This document shows, piece by piece, positions 53,896-63,981 of a stretch of 64,000 nt of DNA (the first letter of the stretch is position 1; each line of letters begins with the position of its first letter). The stretch is from UBA4459 sp963776205 (GTDB lineage Bacteria > Bacteroidota > Bacteroidia > Bacteroidales > F082): the NCBI GenBank assembly GCA_963776205.1, contig CAVZLR010000002.1, positions 434,001-498,000 of the forward strand, read 5' to 3'. The notes under the pieces were generated by a model. That model saw only the letters and a program-made list of their open reading frames with translations, was not told where the DNA came from and made no database searches. The translations under genes and the position numbers were made by a program.

Positions 53896-55744
53896 CTATT
53901 CATTTAAAAGTGAATTAAAATGAGCTTTTAACTCTGCAACCATAAATGGTAATCCCTGCACCTTGTTATATTGTAAATAATCATACATAGGGAAATTCAT
54001 TCTCAGGTAATTAACAAATTGACCCAGGTTATTTTCACAGACTACAATCCTTTTATATTTTGAGAGCACATCACCTGTATTTTTTGGCAAAGGCATGATG
54101 TGTTTGAAATGGGCAAAACTGATCTTTTTGCCTTCTTCTCTAAGTTCTTCAATAGCTGTCAAAATAACACCATAGGTACCGCCCCAACCGATAACCAATA
54201 TATCACCTTCCTTTTCACCAATTACAGATAATTCAGGAATATAATTTGCTACCCTGTCCACTTTTTCTTGTCTGAATTTCACCATTTTCTCATGGTTCAG
54301 CGGATCGTATGAAACATGTCCGGTACACATCTTCTTTTTCCAAACCACCAACCCTGTGTCGTAAACCTTCTGTTCCAGGAATGGCCCATGACCTGTTCAA
54401 TTTTTTCTCATCTCTCTTATATGGTTTATAATCAGCATCATTAGCTTTCACAACGGGAGGAACTATTTCAGGTAAAGATGCTACTTTAGGGATTAGAAAT
54501 ACTTCTGATCCATTTGCAAGCGCTCCATCGGTTAACAATATTACCGGCGTCATATGCTCAAGTGCCAATTTCGATGCTTCATAAGCTGCATAAAAACAAT
54601 CGGAAGAACTTATAGCAGCAATAACAATAACAGGGGCTTCACCGTTTCTGCCATAAAGAGCCTGCATCAGGTCTGATTGTTCTGACTTAGTTGGTAATCC
54701 TGTTGAAGGACCACCACGCTGCACATCAACAATTACAATAGGCAATTCTGTCATAACTGCTAAACCTATTGCTTCACTTTTTAATGACAAACCTGGTCCT
54801 GAAGTAGTTGTAATGGCCAGTGAGCCTGCATAACTTGCGCCAATAGCTGAAACAATTCCCGCAATTTCGTCTTCCGCCTGAAATGCGATGGCTGAAAATT
54901 GTTTATGTCTTGATATTTCCTGTAGTATTTCTGAAGCAGGAGTTATCGGATACGAACCCAGAAACAAATTCCTTCCTGAACGCTCTGCAGCTGCCAAAAA
55001 ACCCCATGCAGTGGCCAGGTTTCCTGTTACATTTCTGTATAATCCTTTTTTGAGAGGCGCCGGTTCTACTTTATATGTATTGGCGAAAGCTTCAATTGTA
55101 TTGGCAAAATGATATCCTGCCAGCAATACTTTTTTGTTTGCTTCTACTACCAGAGGATTCGATTTGAATTTTTCTTCAAAAAATTTGAATGTACCTTCAT
55201 AATCACGATTAAACATAAAAAAGACCATTCCAAGCGCAAACATATTTTTCGACTTCTGGGCTGATTTATTATCTAGCTGCAAATCTTTAACCGCTTCTTT
55301 AGTCATGGTTGTAATGGGTGCTTCGATCACTAAATGTCCTGTTAAAGAGCCGTCAGTTAGTGGGTTTTCGTTATAGCCGGCCTTTTTAAAATTTTTCTCT
55401 ATAAAAGCATCCGTGTCAACAATAATAATCGCTTCGCGTGTGATCCAGTTCATATTTGCTTTTAACGAAGCAGGATTCATAGCCACCAGCACATCCGCCT
55501 GGTCTCCTGAAGTATGGATATCCATATCGCCAAAATGAATCTGAAAACCGGAAACACCGGAAACAGTTCCCTGTGGTGCCCTTATTTCTGCCGGGTAATC
55601 CGGAAAAGTTGCAAAGTCGTTACCTACAATTGCTGTTGAATCAGAAAATAAACTTCCAGTTAATTGCATCCCATCTCCTGAATCACCGGCAAATCGGATT
55701 ACAGCATTCTTTAATTCAATTATTCTATCTTTTTTGTTTGCCAT
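53896..55744 (-). CDS. korA: 2-oxoglutarate:ferredoxin oxidoreductase, alpha (fused gamma-alpha) subunit, one frameshift
   Basis: About 615 residues. The N-terminal gamma-type domain (NAVIRFAGDSGDGMQLTGSLF, FATFPDYPAEIRAPQG, ADVLVAMNPASL) binds the product side. The pyrimidine domain has NLATAWGFLAAAERSG, LFLGSYPITPASEILQ, FQAEDEIAGIVSAIGASYAG and VDVQRGGPSTGLPTKSEQSDL. The C-terminal part after the frame change near 54330 has VSYDPLNHEKMVKFRQEKVDRV and LVIGWGGTYGVI. The 2-oxoacid preference is inferred from overall form. The divergent ferredoxin gene at 55996 could supply its electron carrier. Confidence 0.9.
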
Positions 55745-55766
55745 AAAAAGCCTTTTAAAATCTTGA

Positions 55767-55795
55767 CAAAAATAGTCTTAATATGTTTTTGCAAT
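55767..55795 (-). promoter_or_regulatory. Putative promoter of korA
   Basis: Minus-strand ATTG (55795-55792) and TATTTTTG (55774-55767, exact TAnnTTTG) are 17 bases apart, 23 bases upstream of the ATG at 55744. The -33 element is one base off the consensus. Confidence 0.4.
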
Positions 55796-55953
55796 CATTT
55801 TATAACACTTTTTTTACATAAAATTATGTCAATTTATAACTATTTCAATAATTGAAATTTTATAAACTCATGCTCTTATTTATATACAGTATAAAATATG
55901 CCGACACTGTTAAAAAATACCTTCAATTAAATATTTAAAAAAATGAATATGAG

Positions 55954-55961
55954 TATCTTTG
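55954..55961 (+). promoter_or_regulatory. -7 box of the ferredoxin gene
   Basis: TATCTTTG exactly matches TAnnTTTG, 35 bases upstream of the ATG at 55996, in the divergent gap with korA. The gene has its own terminator, which supports a single-gene transcript starting here. Confidence 0.45.
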
Positions 55962-55995
55962 CAAAGCATTTTTTTAAAACTAAAACTAAATAAAA

Positions 55996-56163
55996 ATGGC
56001 TTACATAATTAATGATGATTGCACTGCTTGTGGCACCTGCATTGACGAATGTCCTGTAGATGCAATTTCTGAAGGTGACATTTATGTTATTGACCCTGAT
56101 CTTTGCACCGACTGTGGGGCTTGTGCTGATGTTTGTCCGGTAGAAGCAATTCATCCTGAATAA
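55996..56163 (+). CDS. 2[4Fe-4S] ferredoxin
   Basis: Short gene of 55 codons. The protein has two CxxCxxCxxxCP-type clusters: CTACGTCIDECPVDAI (residues 9-24) and CTDCGACADVCPVEAI (residues 38-53). These give eight cysteines for two 4Fe-4S clusters, the clostridial-type form. It carries low-potential electrons, likely for KorAB next door. It has its own -7 box and terminator, so it is probably highly and separately transcribed. Confidence 0.95.
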   Translation: MAYIINDDCTACGTCIDECPVDAISEGDIYVIDPDLCTDCGACADVCPVEAIHPE

Positions 56164-56188
56164 TCGTGTTAATTAATGAATAAAGTAG

Positions 56189-56214
56189 ACCCGGTTTATC
56201 AACCGGGTTTTTTT
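56189..56214 (+). terminator. Rho-independent terminator after the ferredoxin gene
   Basis: ACCCGGTT (56189-56196) pairs with AACCGGGT (56201-56208) across a TATC loop, followed by a run of T to 56214. It lies 26 bases past the ferredoxin stop. Confidence 0.9.
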
Positions 56215-56308
56215 ATGCAACGGTGTTTAACTAAAATTCTGATTACCAATTCATCAATTTACACTCAGTTTAAGTAACTTTACGGGGTCTATTTTCAATA
56301 GAAACACT

Positions 56309-57866
56309 ATGCAAAGAAAAGTTGACTTTTTAGTAATTGGCACTGGTATGGCCGGATTAATATATGCCCTGAAGGTGGCAGAATACGGCTCTGTTTGTTT
56401 GCTTTCGAAAAATTCAATCGATGATACTGCGACAAGCTATGCCCAGGGAGGTATTGCTGCGGTTATGTATTCGCCTGATAATTACAAAAAACATATTGAT
56501 GATACAATCAATGCCGGGGCAAGTTTAAATGATGAAGAAATTGTGAGAATAACCATAAACGAGTCAACTGAACGTATTGCTGAGTTAATCGATTGGGGAA
56601 CACATTTTGATAAGGAAGATTCGGGCAAATTTTCACTTTCGAAAGAAGGAGGACATTCAGAACACCGCATTTTGCATCATAAAGATGCAACAGGCTATGA
56701 AATTCAACGAGCTTTGAGTAAAAAGATCCGTGAGCATCCCAAAATTGAAATACTGGAAAATCATTTTGCGGTTGACCTGATCACCCAGCACCACTTAGGG
56801 GAAATGGTTAACGCGGACCAGGAAAGATATTCGCTGTTTCGGTGCATATGCACTCAATAAAGATACCAACCAGGTGGAAACTATTCTTGCCAAAACAACC
56901 ATGCTGGCAACAGGTGGCCTGGGTAATATTTATCAAACCACCACCAATCCGGAGTTTGCTACCGGAGATGGAATTGCCATGGCATATCGTGCCAAAGTTG
57001 ACGTCGAAAAACTGGAATTTGTACAGTTTCACCCTACATCGCTGTATAATCCAGGCGAAAAACCTTCTTTTTTAATTACAGAAGCCATGCGTGGCGCCGG
57101 AGCTATCCTGAAAACACTGAAAGGTCAAACTTTCATGAAAAAGTATGATGAAAGAGAAGAGTTGGCACCAAGAGACATTGTAGCACGTGCTATCGACAAC
57201 GAGATGAAACTATCAGGTGATGAATTTGTATACCTGGACGCCACCCATATTAGTTCAAATAAATTAATTTCAGAATTTCCGACCATTTATGCCAAATGTC
57301 TAAGCCTCGGGATTAATATATCGAAAGATATGATTCCCGTGGTACCTGCAGCACACTATTCATGCGGGGGTATTAAAACTGATAAAAATGGTTGCACAAG
57401 CATGGTTAATCTATATGCATCAGGTGAAGTGGCCAGTACCGGATTGCATGGAGCAAACCGACTCGCTTCTAACTCATTACTCGAATCAGCAGTTTTTTCA
57501 CACAGGGCTGCCATTCATGCAATGAAACATTTTCAGAACACCAATTATATTGAAAAAGTACCTGATTGGAATGCAGAAGGGATGGTACTAAATGAAGAAA
57601 TGATCCTTATAACTCAATCAAAAAAAGAAGTTCAATCAATAATGAGTAATTATGTTGGGATAGTCAGGTCGAACCTTCGTTTAAAAAGAGGATTGGACAG
57701 GTTAAAAATTATTTATAAAGAAACAGAGGACCTATACCATAAATCATTGGTTACTGAAGAAATTTGTGAATTAAGAAACCTGATCAATGTGGCATATCTG
57801 GTTATTAAACTGGCCCAGACAAGGAAACAAAGCATTGGTTTACATTATAATATCGACTATAAATAG
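56309..57866 (+). CDS. nadB: L-aspartate oxidase, frameshifted
   Basis: NadB makes iminoaspartate from aspartate, the first step of de novo NAD synthesis. About 520 residues. FAD site VIGTGMAGLIYALKVAE, then ATSYAQGGIAAVM, DWGTHFDKEDSGKFSLSKEGGHSEHRILHHKDATG (read as short motifs GGHSEHRI and HHKDATG), TMLATGGLGNIYQTTTNP, FHPTSLYNPGE, ARAIDNEM, YSCGGIKTD and the C-terminal VASTGLHGANRLASNSLLE. The frame changes near 56810. The first 167 codons and the last 330 are intact. No nadA or nadC lies within the window. Confidence 0.9.
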
Positions 57867-57872
57867 CAAAGT

Positions 57873-58394
57873 ATGGCACTCATAAGATCTGTAAAAGGTA
57901 TACGTCCACAATGGGGCAAAAATTGTTTTATAGCAGATAATGCAACCATAACAGGCGACGTAATAATCGGTGATAGTTGCAGCATATGGTTTAATGCGGT
58001 GATAAGGGGCGATGTTCACTATATAAGGATTGGAAATAACGTAAATATTCAGGATGGTGTGATCATCCATTGTACATATCAGAAAGCGCCTGTAAACATA
58101 GGTCATAACGTATCAATTGCTCATGGCGCTATCGTTCATGGCTGCACTATACATGACAATGTTTTAATTGGCATGGGTGCTATTATTATGGATGGTGCAA
58201 TCATAGAAAGTAAAAGTGTTATTGCTGCCGGAGCTTTAATTCCAAAAGATACAGTTGTTAAGTCTGGAAGTGTTTATGCAGGTTTACCTGCAAAAGAAAT
58301 AAAAAAGGTGGACACAAAATTGCTGGAAGGTGAGATTAAAAGGATATCCGGCAATTACAATATGTACGCAAGCTGGTATGATCAGGTTGAATAA
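57873..58394 (+). CDS. Gamma-class carbonic anhydrase family protein
   Basis: Intact, 173 residues, six bases after nadB. Left-handed beta-helix hexapeptides (ADNATITGDVIIGDSCSIWF, NVNIQDGVIIHC) run through the protein. Three His placed as metal ligands occur in GVIIHCTYQKAPV, NIGHNVSIAHGAIV and HGCTIHDNVLIG. Ends with GLPAKEIKKVDTKLLEGE. The family includes carbonic anhydrases and acyltransferase-like relatives; catalysis is not certain from sequence alone. Confidence 0.88.
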   Translation: MALIRSVKGIRPQWGKNCFIADNATITGDVIIGDSCSIWFNAVIRGDVHYIRIGNNVNIQDGVIIHCTYQKAPVNIGHNVSIAHGAIVHGCTIHDNVLIGMGAIIMDGAIIESKSVIAAGALIPKDTVVKSGSVYAGLPAKEIKKVDTKLLEGEIKRISGNYNMYASWYDQVE

Positions 58395-58408
58395 AACCGT
58401 TACTAAAT

Positions 58409-58440
58409 AACAAAAGCCGCGCAAATTGCGCGGCTTTTGT
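58409..58440. terminator. Bidirectional terminator between gamma-CA and ompH genes
   Basis: The long perfect inverted repeat AACAAAAGCCGCGCAA / TTGCGCGGCTTTTGTT (58409-58440) has a GC core and A/T arms, so it acts on both strands. The genes converge here. Confidence 0.9.
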
Positions 58441-58464
58441 TATTTTAATGAAAGGATAATAAAC

Positions 58465-58980
58465 TTATATTCCTAATTTCTTTTTTACTAAAGGCAATAC
58501 ATCATCTCCGCCTTCGAAAAATACAACCGCTCCTGCACCTACATCCAGGATGTATGTGTAACCATTTTCACGACCTACAGCATTAATTGCATTTTTAACC
58601 TTATCAATAAGCGGGTTGAAAAGTTGCGCTTGTTTAGTTGATAAATCCTGATCAGCTGACTGCTGGAAAGCCTGAATTCGCGCTTGAAGATCAGTTATCT
58701 CTTTCTCTTTGGTTTGCCTGATTAAATCTGACATTGTTGCAACATTATCCTGGTAATTGTTGATTTTTGTTTGATATTCCATCGCCATTGTATTCATTTG
58801 CTGATCAAGATACTCAGCATATTTTTTCAATTCGTTTTGCAATGAATCCGTCTCCGGCATCATAGATAGAATTTCATTAGAATCAATATGGCCTAACTTA
58901 AGAGTTGTTTGGCTATAACCAAATGACGCTACAAGAACCACAAGTGAAAAAAGTGCAACTGCTTTTTTAAACGCTTTCAT
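58465..58980 (-). CDS. OmpH/Skp-family periplasmic chaperone, second copy
   Basis: Intact, 171 residues with a signal peptide (MKAFKKAVALFSLVVLVASFGYSQ). Skp-type: a beta start TLKLGHIDSNEILSMMPETDSL, a long coiled coil (KKYAEYLDQQMNTMAMEYQT through KEKEITDLQARIQAFQ) and the trailing beta strands YTYILDVGAGAVVFFEGGDDV. Skp chaperones hold unfolded outer-membrane proteins. It is the last gene of the porG-uppS-bamA-ompH-ompH series and has a -7 box of its own in the gap. Confidence 0.9.
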   Translation of the reverse strand: MKAFKKAVALFSLVVLVASFGYSQTTLKLGHIDSNEILSMMPETDSLQNELKKYAEYLDQQMNTMAMEYQTKINNYQDNVATMSDLIRQTKEKEITDLQARIQAFQQSADQDLSTKQAQLFNPLIDKVKNAINAVGRENGYTYILDVGAGAVVFFEGGDDVLPLVKKKLGI

Positions 58981-59026
58981 TTCTATTTATTATTTTGATT
59001 AATAATTGACTGGTTTAAACGGCTGG

Positions 59027-59034
59027 CAAAATTA
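59027..59034 (-). promoter_or_regulatory. -7 box ahead of the second ompH gene
   Basis: Minus-strand TAATTTTG exactly matches TAnnTTTG, 47 bases upstream of the ATG at 58980, within a 150-base gap after the first ompH gene. It suggests internal transcription of the last gene. Confidence 0.35.
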
Positions 59035-59130
59035 AAAAAATATCATTACAATGTTATATTTTAAACAGCTCATTTTAATTAATTATGAAACATTAACTTT
59101 TATTTTAAAATGAATCTAATGTGCTTTAAA

Positions 59131-59704
59131 CTAATCCCTGCCTCTTTGCTCACGCTTTACTGTTTGCATCACGGTTCCTACCTCATCAAGTACATCATCA
59201 CTGATGTCGAATTTAGGATCGCCATACAACAGGGTCATACCACCAGCTTTATCAAAAACAAATGAATAACTTCTTGTATTTGACAAGGTTTCAATGGCGT
59301 TGAAAATTTTTTCCTGAATGGGCTGAATAAGCTCCTGACGTTTTTTATATAATTCGCCCTGCGACCCAAAATATTGCTGCTGAATTTCTTTTACCTGCTT
59401 TTCTTTTTGTATGATTTCATTTTCCCTTTTTTTCTTTATATCATCAGGCAGCAGAACAGCTTCAGCTTTATAATTTTTATACAATTCTTCAACTTCAAGA
59501 TATTTTGCTTCGATTTCTTTCTGCCACTTTACTGACAGATCATCCAAGCTCGTCCTGTGCATCCTGGAATTCAGGTATATTGTCCAGAATATATTCTGTA
59601 TCAACAAATGCATACTTTTGGTTCTGACCAGAAACCGAAGTAAAAGTAACAACGAGTAATACTGCCAACAGGCCGGTTAAAATTCTGATTGAGTTTCTTT
59701 TCAT
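59131..59704 (-). CDS. OmpH/Skp-family periplasmic chaperone, first copy, one frameshift
   Basis: The ATG at 59704 gives signal peptide MKRNSIRILTGLLAVLLVVT, then YAFVDTEYILDNIPEFQDAQ. A base is missing near 59545, after which the frame runs on as DDLSVKWQKEIEAKYLEVEELYK with a long coiled coil (DDIKKKRENEIIQKEKQVKE) and SYSFVFDKAGGMTLLYGDPKFD. About 190 residues. It follows bamA by 54 bases. Two consecutive ompH genes after bamA are the rule in this phylum. Confidence 0.88.
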
Positions 59705-59758
59705 AGTATTATAATTTAATTTTATGTCACTAATTCAAAAATCCTGCCAACTTCAATT

Positions 59759-62401
59759 TTAATCCAATGACTGATTTAAAGAGAAATGGAACTGGCTTCC
59801 ATTAGCTCCTGGCCAACCCGGAACATCATCAAATCCGTATCCCCAGTCTAAACCAAGCATTCCGAACATAGGCAAAAATACCCTGATACCAAACCCAGCT
59901 GATCTATATAAATCAAATGGATCAAAGCCCTGCTTCGCTGTCCAGGCATTACCTGCTTCAACAAATGCCAAGCCGTATATGGTGGAACTTGGGTTTAATG
60001 ACAGCGGATACCGCAGCTCAAGTGTATTTCTGGTAAACATAGTACCTCCTATATTTCTGGCGCCTCGGTAATATGCGGATATTGACTCATTTACATACCC
60101 TCGCATACCAATTACTTCCCGACCATCATAATTATTGTACCCCGATAATCCATCACCTCCCAGATAAAACCTTTCAAAGAGAGTTGTTCCAAGTTGTGAA
60201 TTATAATGCCCCAGGTATCCAAACCTAAACCTTGCTGCCAGCACTAACTTATCAACAAGTTCAAAATACCAGTATGCCTTTACTTTAATTTTATAATACT
60301 CGATCCATTTATACTTTTCATCATCACTTATATCGCTATAATTTTGATTTAAAAACAGTGAGTAAGGTGGTGTTAGTTCAAGGCCTACGGATATTTCCGA
60401 TCCATTTCGTGGGTAAATTGGTGCACTCACAGAGTTCCGTCCTAAAATTACTTCATAACTCAAATTATTGAAATTACCATTGCCAGATCCCACCGGAAAT
60501 ATAGATCCATAATTCGTCAGATCATAAAATAATAAGTTGATACCATTATACAGTGTAAAAAAGTCATCGGGCCATGTCAGTCGTTTTCCTAAACCAACAG
60601 TAATACCATTTGTTATAAATGCTGACCTAAGCGGATCGTCTTGAGGACGACCATTTGTATACCTCGAATGATAATATGAAACGCTAAGTGCATTTGGTTT
60701 TTTCCCTCCAAGCCATGGTTCGGTAAAAGAAAGACTCCAGCTTAAATAATCTTTTCCATAGGTTTGAAATCGAACAGAAAGTTTTTGTCCGTCGCCTGAA
60801 GGTACAGGTCTCCATGCTCCTTTTTTAAAGACCCTTTTAATGGAGAAATTGTTGAAACTTAATCCTAATGTTCCAATAATCCTTCCATAGCCCCAACCAC
60901 CCGATAATTCAATCTGGTCAGCCGAGGTTTCTTCTACATTCCATTCAATATCAACAGTTCCTTTGGCCGGATCAGGTTTTACATCAGGAGTAATTGATTC
61001 AGGATTAAAATATCTTAAGTTGGCAAGTTCTCTTTGTGTTCTGATAATATCTGATCTGCTAAATAGCTGTCCGGGGCGTGTTCTCAATTCCCTGATAATC
61101 ACATGGTCATTGGTTCGATCATTACCCTTTATTGATACGTTTCTGATACGGGCCTGCTCTCCTTCAAATATCCTGATCTCCATATCAATAGAGTCGTTAT
61201 CTACAAATACTTCAACGGGTGTTGCGTTAAAAAACAAATAACCGTTATCCATGTAAAGTGAACTTACATCAAAACCATTCGGATTGAAGTTAAGGTTTGT
61301 TTCCAGCAATTCCTTATTATAAACATCACCTTTCTGAATACCCAATATGGTACTTAAGAATGCTGAAGAATAAATGGTATTTCCAACCCATTTGATATTC
61401 CTGAAATAATACTTGTTTCCTTCAATCAGATAGACTTTAATGCCAATGGTGTGATTGTCAAGTTTTATGATAGAATCTGATGTAATATGCGCATCTCTGT
61501 ATCCTTTCTTATTGTATTTGGCAACCACAAGGTCGAGGTCATTCTGAAATTCAGATTCTAAATATTTTGAGCCTTTAAAGATCCTGATCTTGTAGTTATC
61601 TGTCCAGTAATTCAGGAAATCATCTCTAAATTTCTTAAATTTAAATCTGATGGCATCGCCTCCCATATTTATTATCATTGGCCCTATACTATCTAAAGGA
61701 TTAAAAACGCCCTTCGTTTTAGTTTCCTTCATTGCAGCTCTTACTGCATCGTCAGATAATTCTTGATTACCAATAATGTCAATATATTGTATTTTGACTT
61801 TCCTGTTTTTCTTAATTCTAATTACCAGGTCTTCAAAATTTTCCTGCGCCTGATCCGGTTTTTCACGGATTTCTACTTCGGCATTCAGATATCCTTTATC
61901 GCTATAAAAATCTTTTATGATATTCGTAGTCCTGATAAGCAAATGATCTGTAACAACTTCGCCACGAGACAGGTTTATTTTTTCACGAATATCATCAGCT
62001 TCCGATTTTCGAATACCTTCGAAAGAAAATTTGCTTAACCTCGGGCGTTCCTGCAAATAAAATTTAAGGTATACTTTTCCAGCATCAATTTTAGTTACAG
62101 TAACACTAATGTTGTCGAATAAACCCTGGTCCCAAAGTTTCCTGATCGCATTGGTTATTTCTTCCCCGGGCATTTTCACACGTTCTCCAACTTCAAGTTG
62201 CGAAAGCATTATTATAACATTCTTATCGAGGTACTTAATTCCTTCAACCTCTATACCACCAATGATATAATCAGCCGGACGCTCGTAATTGATTTTTGAC
62301 AAATCATCTCCAATATTAATTTGGGCAATCGATATAAATGGAATGAATAAAATACCCATTAAAAGCAACCTCAATACGTCTTTTCCCGAACTCCTCATCA
62401 T
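59759..62401 (-). CDS. bamA: Outer-membrane protein assembly factor BamA
   Basis: Intact, 880 residues, the longest unbroken housekeeping gene here. The signal peptide (RLLLMGILFIPFISIAQ) is followed by five POTRA domains (for example YIIGGIEVEGIKYLDKNVI, RPRLSKFSFEGIRKSEADD, KVKIQYIDIIGNQELSDD, YYFRNIKWVGNTIYSS and ARIRNVSIKGNDRTNDHVI). The 16-strand Omp85 barrel carries the conserved VIGMRGY of the VRGF/Y loop and ends FHFSLNQSLD. It inserts beta-barrel proteins into the outer membrane. It starts 8 bases after uppS. Confidence 0.95.
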   Translation of the reverse strand: MMRSSGKDVLRLLLMGILFIPFISIAQINIGDDLSKINYERPADYIIGGIEVEGIKYLDKNVIIMLSQLEVGERVKMPGEEITNAIRKLWDQGLFDNISVTVTKIDAGKVYLKFYLQERPRLSKFSFEGIRKSEADDIREKINLSRGEVVTDHLLIRTTNIIKDFYSDKGYLNAEVEIREKPDQAQENFEDLVIRIKKNRKVKIQYIDIIGNQELSDDAVRAAMKETKTKGVFNPLDSIGPMIINMGGDAIRFKFKKFRDDFLNYWTDNYKIRIFKGSKYLESEFQNDLDLVVAKYNKKGYRDAHITSDSIIKLDNHTIGIKVYLIEGNKYYFRNIKWVGNTIYSSAFLSTILGIQKGDVYNKELLETNLNFNPNGFDVSSLYMDNGYLFFNATPVEVFVDNDSIDMEIRIFEGEQARIRNVSIKGNDRTNDHVIIRELRTRPGQLFSRSDIIRTQRELANLRYFNPESITPDVKPDPAKGTVDIEWNVEETSADQIELSGGWGYGRIIGTLGLSFNNFSIKRVFKKGAWRPVPSGDGQKLSVRFQTYGKDYLSWSLSFTEPWLGGKKPNALSVSYYHSRYTNGRPQDDPLRSAFITNGITVGLGKRLTWPDDFFTLYNGINLLFYDLTNYGSIFPVGSGNGNFNNLSYEVILGRNSVSAPIYPRNGSEISVGLELTPPYSLFLNQNYSDISDDEKYKWIEYYKIKVKAYWYFELVDKLVLAARFRFGYLGHYNSQLGTTLFERFYLGGDGLSGYNNYDGREVIGMRGYVNESISAYYRGARNIGGTMFTRNTLELRYPLSLNPSSTIYGLAFVEAGNAWTAKQGFDPFDLYRSAGFGIRVFLPMFGMLGLDWGYGFDDVPGWPGANGSQFHFSLNQSLD

Positions 62402-62409
62402 TTTTTCTT

Positions 62410-63153
62410 CTAGCTTTTAATTTGCTGACTTGTAAGGCCAAATCTTCTTTCCCTGTTTTGATAATCGACGATGGCCTCGTATAAGTCCTCTTTTTCAAAT
62501 TCAGGCCAGAGTTTTTGAGTAAAATATAATTCTGTATAAGCTAACTGCCATAACAAAAAATTACTCAACCTTGCTTCACCGCTGGTTCTTATCAACAATT
62601 CCGGATCAGGCATGCCGGCTGTAGATAATTTTTGTGAAAAATAATTTTCAGTTATCTCTTCAAAATTTACCTGCCCACTTTTTTGTTCATTAATGATTTT
62701 TTTAACTGCATCAACAATCTCCCATCTCGAACTATAACTCATGGCAAGCGTTAGTGTCATCCGATCAAATCCGCTTGTATTATTAATAGTGGCCATAAGT
62801 TTTGTGTAGTTTTCAGGTGGCAAACTTGACAAATCACCAATAGCGTTCAGACGGATATTATTTTTTTTAAGTGTTTCAAATTCCTGCTCAATGGTCTCAA
62901 CAAAGAGGTTCATCAGGGCATTTACTTCAAATTGCGGTCGGTTCCAGTTTTCTGTTGAAAATGCATATAGCGTTAAATATTTAACTCCGAGTTCTGCCGC
63001 AGCCTCTGCAGCATTTCTAACTGCACCCACACCGTACTGATGGCCATAAACACGATCTTTACCTTGTTTCATGGCCCACCTCCCATTACCATCCATTATA
63101 ATGGCAATGTGTTTGGGTAATTTATCAGTTATGATCTGTGTTTTAAAACTCAT
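62410..63153 (-). CDS. uppS: Isoprenyl transferase (undecaprenyl diphosphate synthase)
   Basis: Intact, 247 residues. HIAIIMDGNGRWAMKQG carries the catalytic Asp, with GHQYGVGAVRNAAEAAAELG, YLTLYAFSTENWNRPQFEV and the C-terminal signature PDPELLIRTSGEARLSNFLL and WQLAYTELYF. It condenses isopentenyl diphosphate into the C55 lipid carrier for wall and surface glycans. It sits between porG and bamA as in other Bacteroidota. Confidence 0.95.
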   Translation of the reverse strand: MSFKTQIITDKLPKHIAIIMDGNGRWAMKQGKDRVYGHQYGVGAVRNAAEAAAELGVKYLTLYAFSTENWNRPQFEVNALMNLFVETIEQEFETLKKNNIRLNAIGDLSSLPPENYTKLMATINNTSGFDRMTLTLAMSYSSRWEIVDAVKKIINEQKSGQVNFEEITENYFSQKLSTAGMPDPELLIRTSGEARLSNFLLWQLAYTELYFTQKLWPEFEKEDLYEAIVDYQNRERRFGLTSQQIKS

Positions 63154-63165
63154 TCATCTTTGCAT

Positions 63166-63981
63166 TTACCATTCAACATCTTTACACCTTTTGCTTCCGT
63201 AAAGATTGAATTTATAAGTGACCGATAATAAAGTAAAATTATACCAATCCATATTGGATTCATTTCCGCGCTGCATACCCGCTGAATGTGATAAGGTCGG
63301 ATCCGAAACCACATCAGCTGAAGTATAATAAGTAGTACTTATATCGTCAATATAATCTGTAAAGGTTTTTCGCATGCCCCATTCAAGGCTAAATCCTAAT
63401 CGTTTTGTTAAACTGTATTTAAAGCCTATACCAAACGGGACCGAAAGGCTCCATAGTTTATAGGGTGCCCTTCCTTCGTATTGCTGCTCAGGGTATTGAC
63501 TCTGCCCTTCTGTACCATGAGCCTGCAGGTTAACTCCATCAAAATTAAAGGGTTTAAATGTGAAGAAGCCGATTCCGCCAAAAATATAAGGTGTGAAATA
63601 ATTTTTCCGACTTCCTGTAAAATAGTCCCAAAAATTAAATTCTCCAACCAATGAAAAATCATTAATATTGGATTTAAAGTTTAAATCGCGGTTCTCAATT
63701 GCATTGGTTTTTAAGTCATCCCCAACCAACTTGCCTCTTGTAAATGCGAATCGGACGGCCCATCGTTTGTTAAAATTGTACCTAACCAAAGCCCCATATG
63801 CTATTTTCGACTGGCTATACGGAATGGCAGGGTTGATATCGCCTATATAATAAGAAACACCTGCTGAAGCACCTACTTCTAAAGTTTGCGCCTCCAAAAC
63901 ATTCGGCATTATAAAAATAAAACCGGCTAAAAGTCCGGTTAAAAGGCCAAAAAACCCGGTATTTCTTTTTTTGTACTTCAT
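63166..63981 (-). CDS. porG: PorG/DUF6089 family outer-membrane protein of the type IX system
   Basis: The ATG at 63981 is preferred to the window-edge frame because MKYKKRNTGFFGLLTGLLAG begins a signal peptide (ends VLEAQ). 271 residues, with repeated amphipathic strands (GASAGVSYYIGDINPAIPY, YGALVRYNFNKRWAVRFAF, YFTPYIFGGIGFFTFKPF, LSVPFGIGFKYSLTKRLGF, FTLLSVTYKFN). The YYIGDINP motif is typical of the DUF6089/PorG family. The order porG-uppS-bamA-ompH-ompH also matches the known porG neighbourhood in Porphyromonas. PorG anchors the PorK-PorN ring under the outer membrane. Confidence 0.82.
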   Translation of the reverse strand: MKYKKRNTGFFGLLTGLLAGFIFIMPNVLEAQTLEVGASAGVSYYIGDINPAIPYSQSKIAYGALVRYNFNKRWAVRFAFTRGKLVGDDLKTNAIENRDLNFKSNINDFSLVGEFNFWDYFTGSRKNYFTPYIFGGIGFFTFKPFNFDGVNLQAHGTEGQSQYPEQQYEGRAPYKLWSLSVPFGIGFKYSLTKRLGFSLEWGMRKTFTDYIDDISTTYYTSADVVSDPTLSHSAGMQRGNESNMDWYNFTLLSVTYKFNLYGSKRCKDVEW

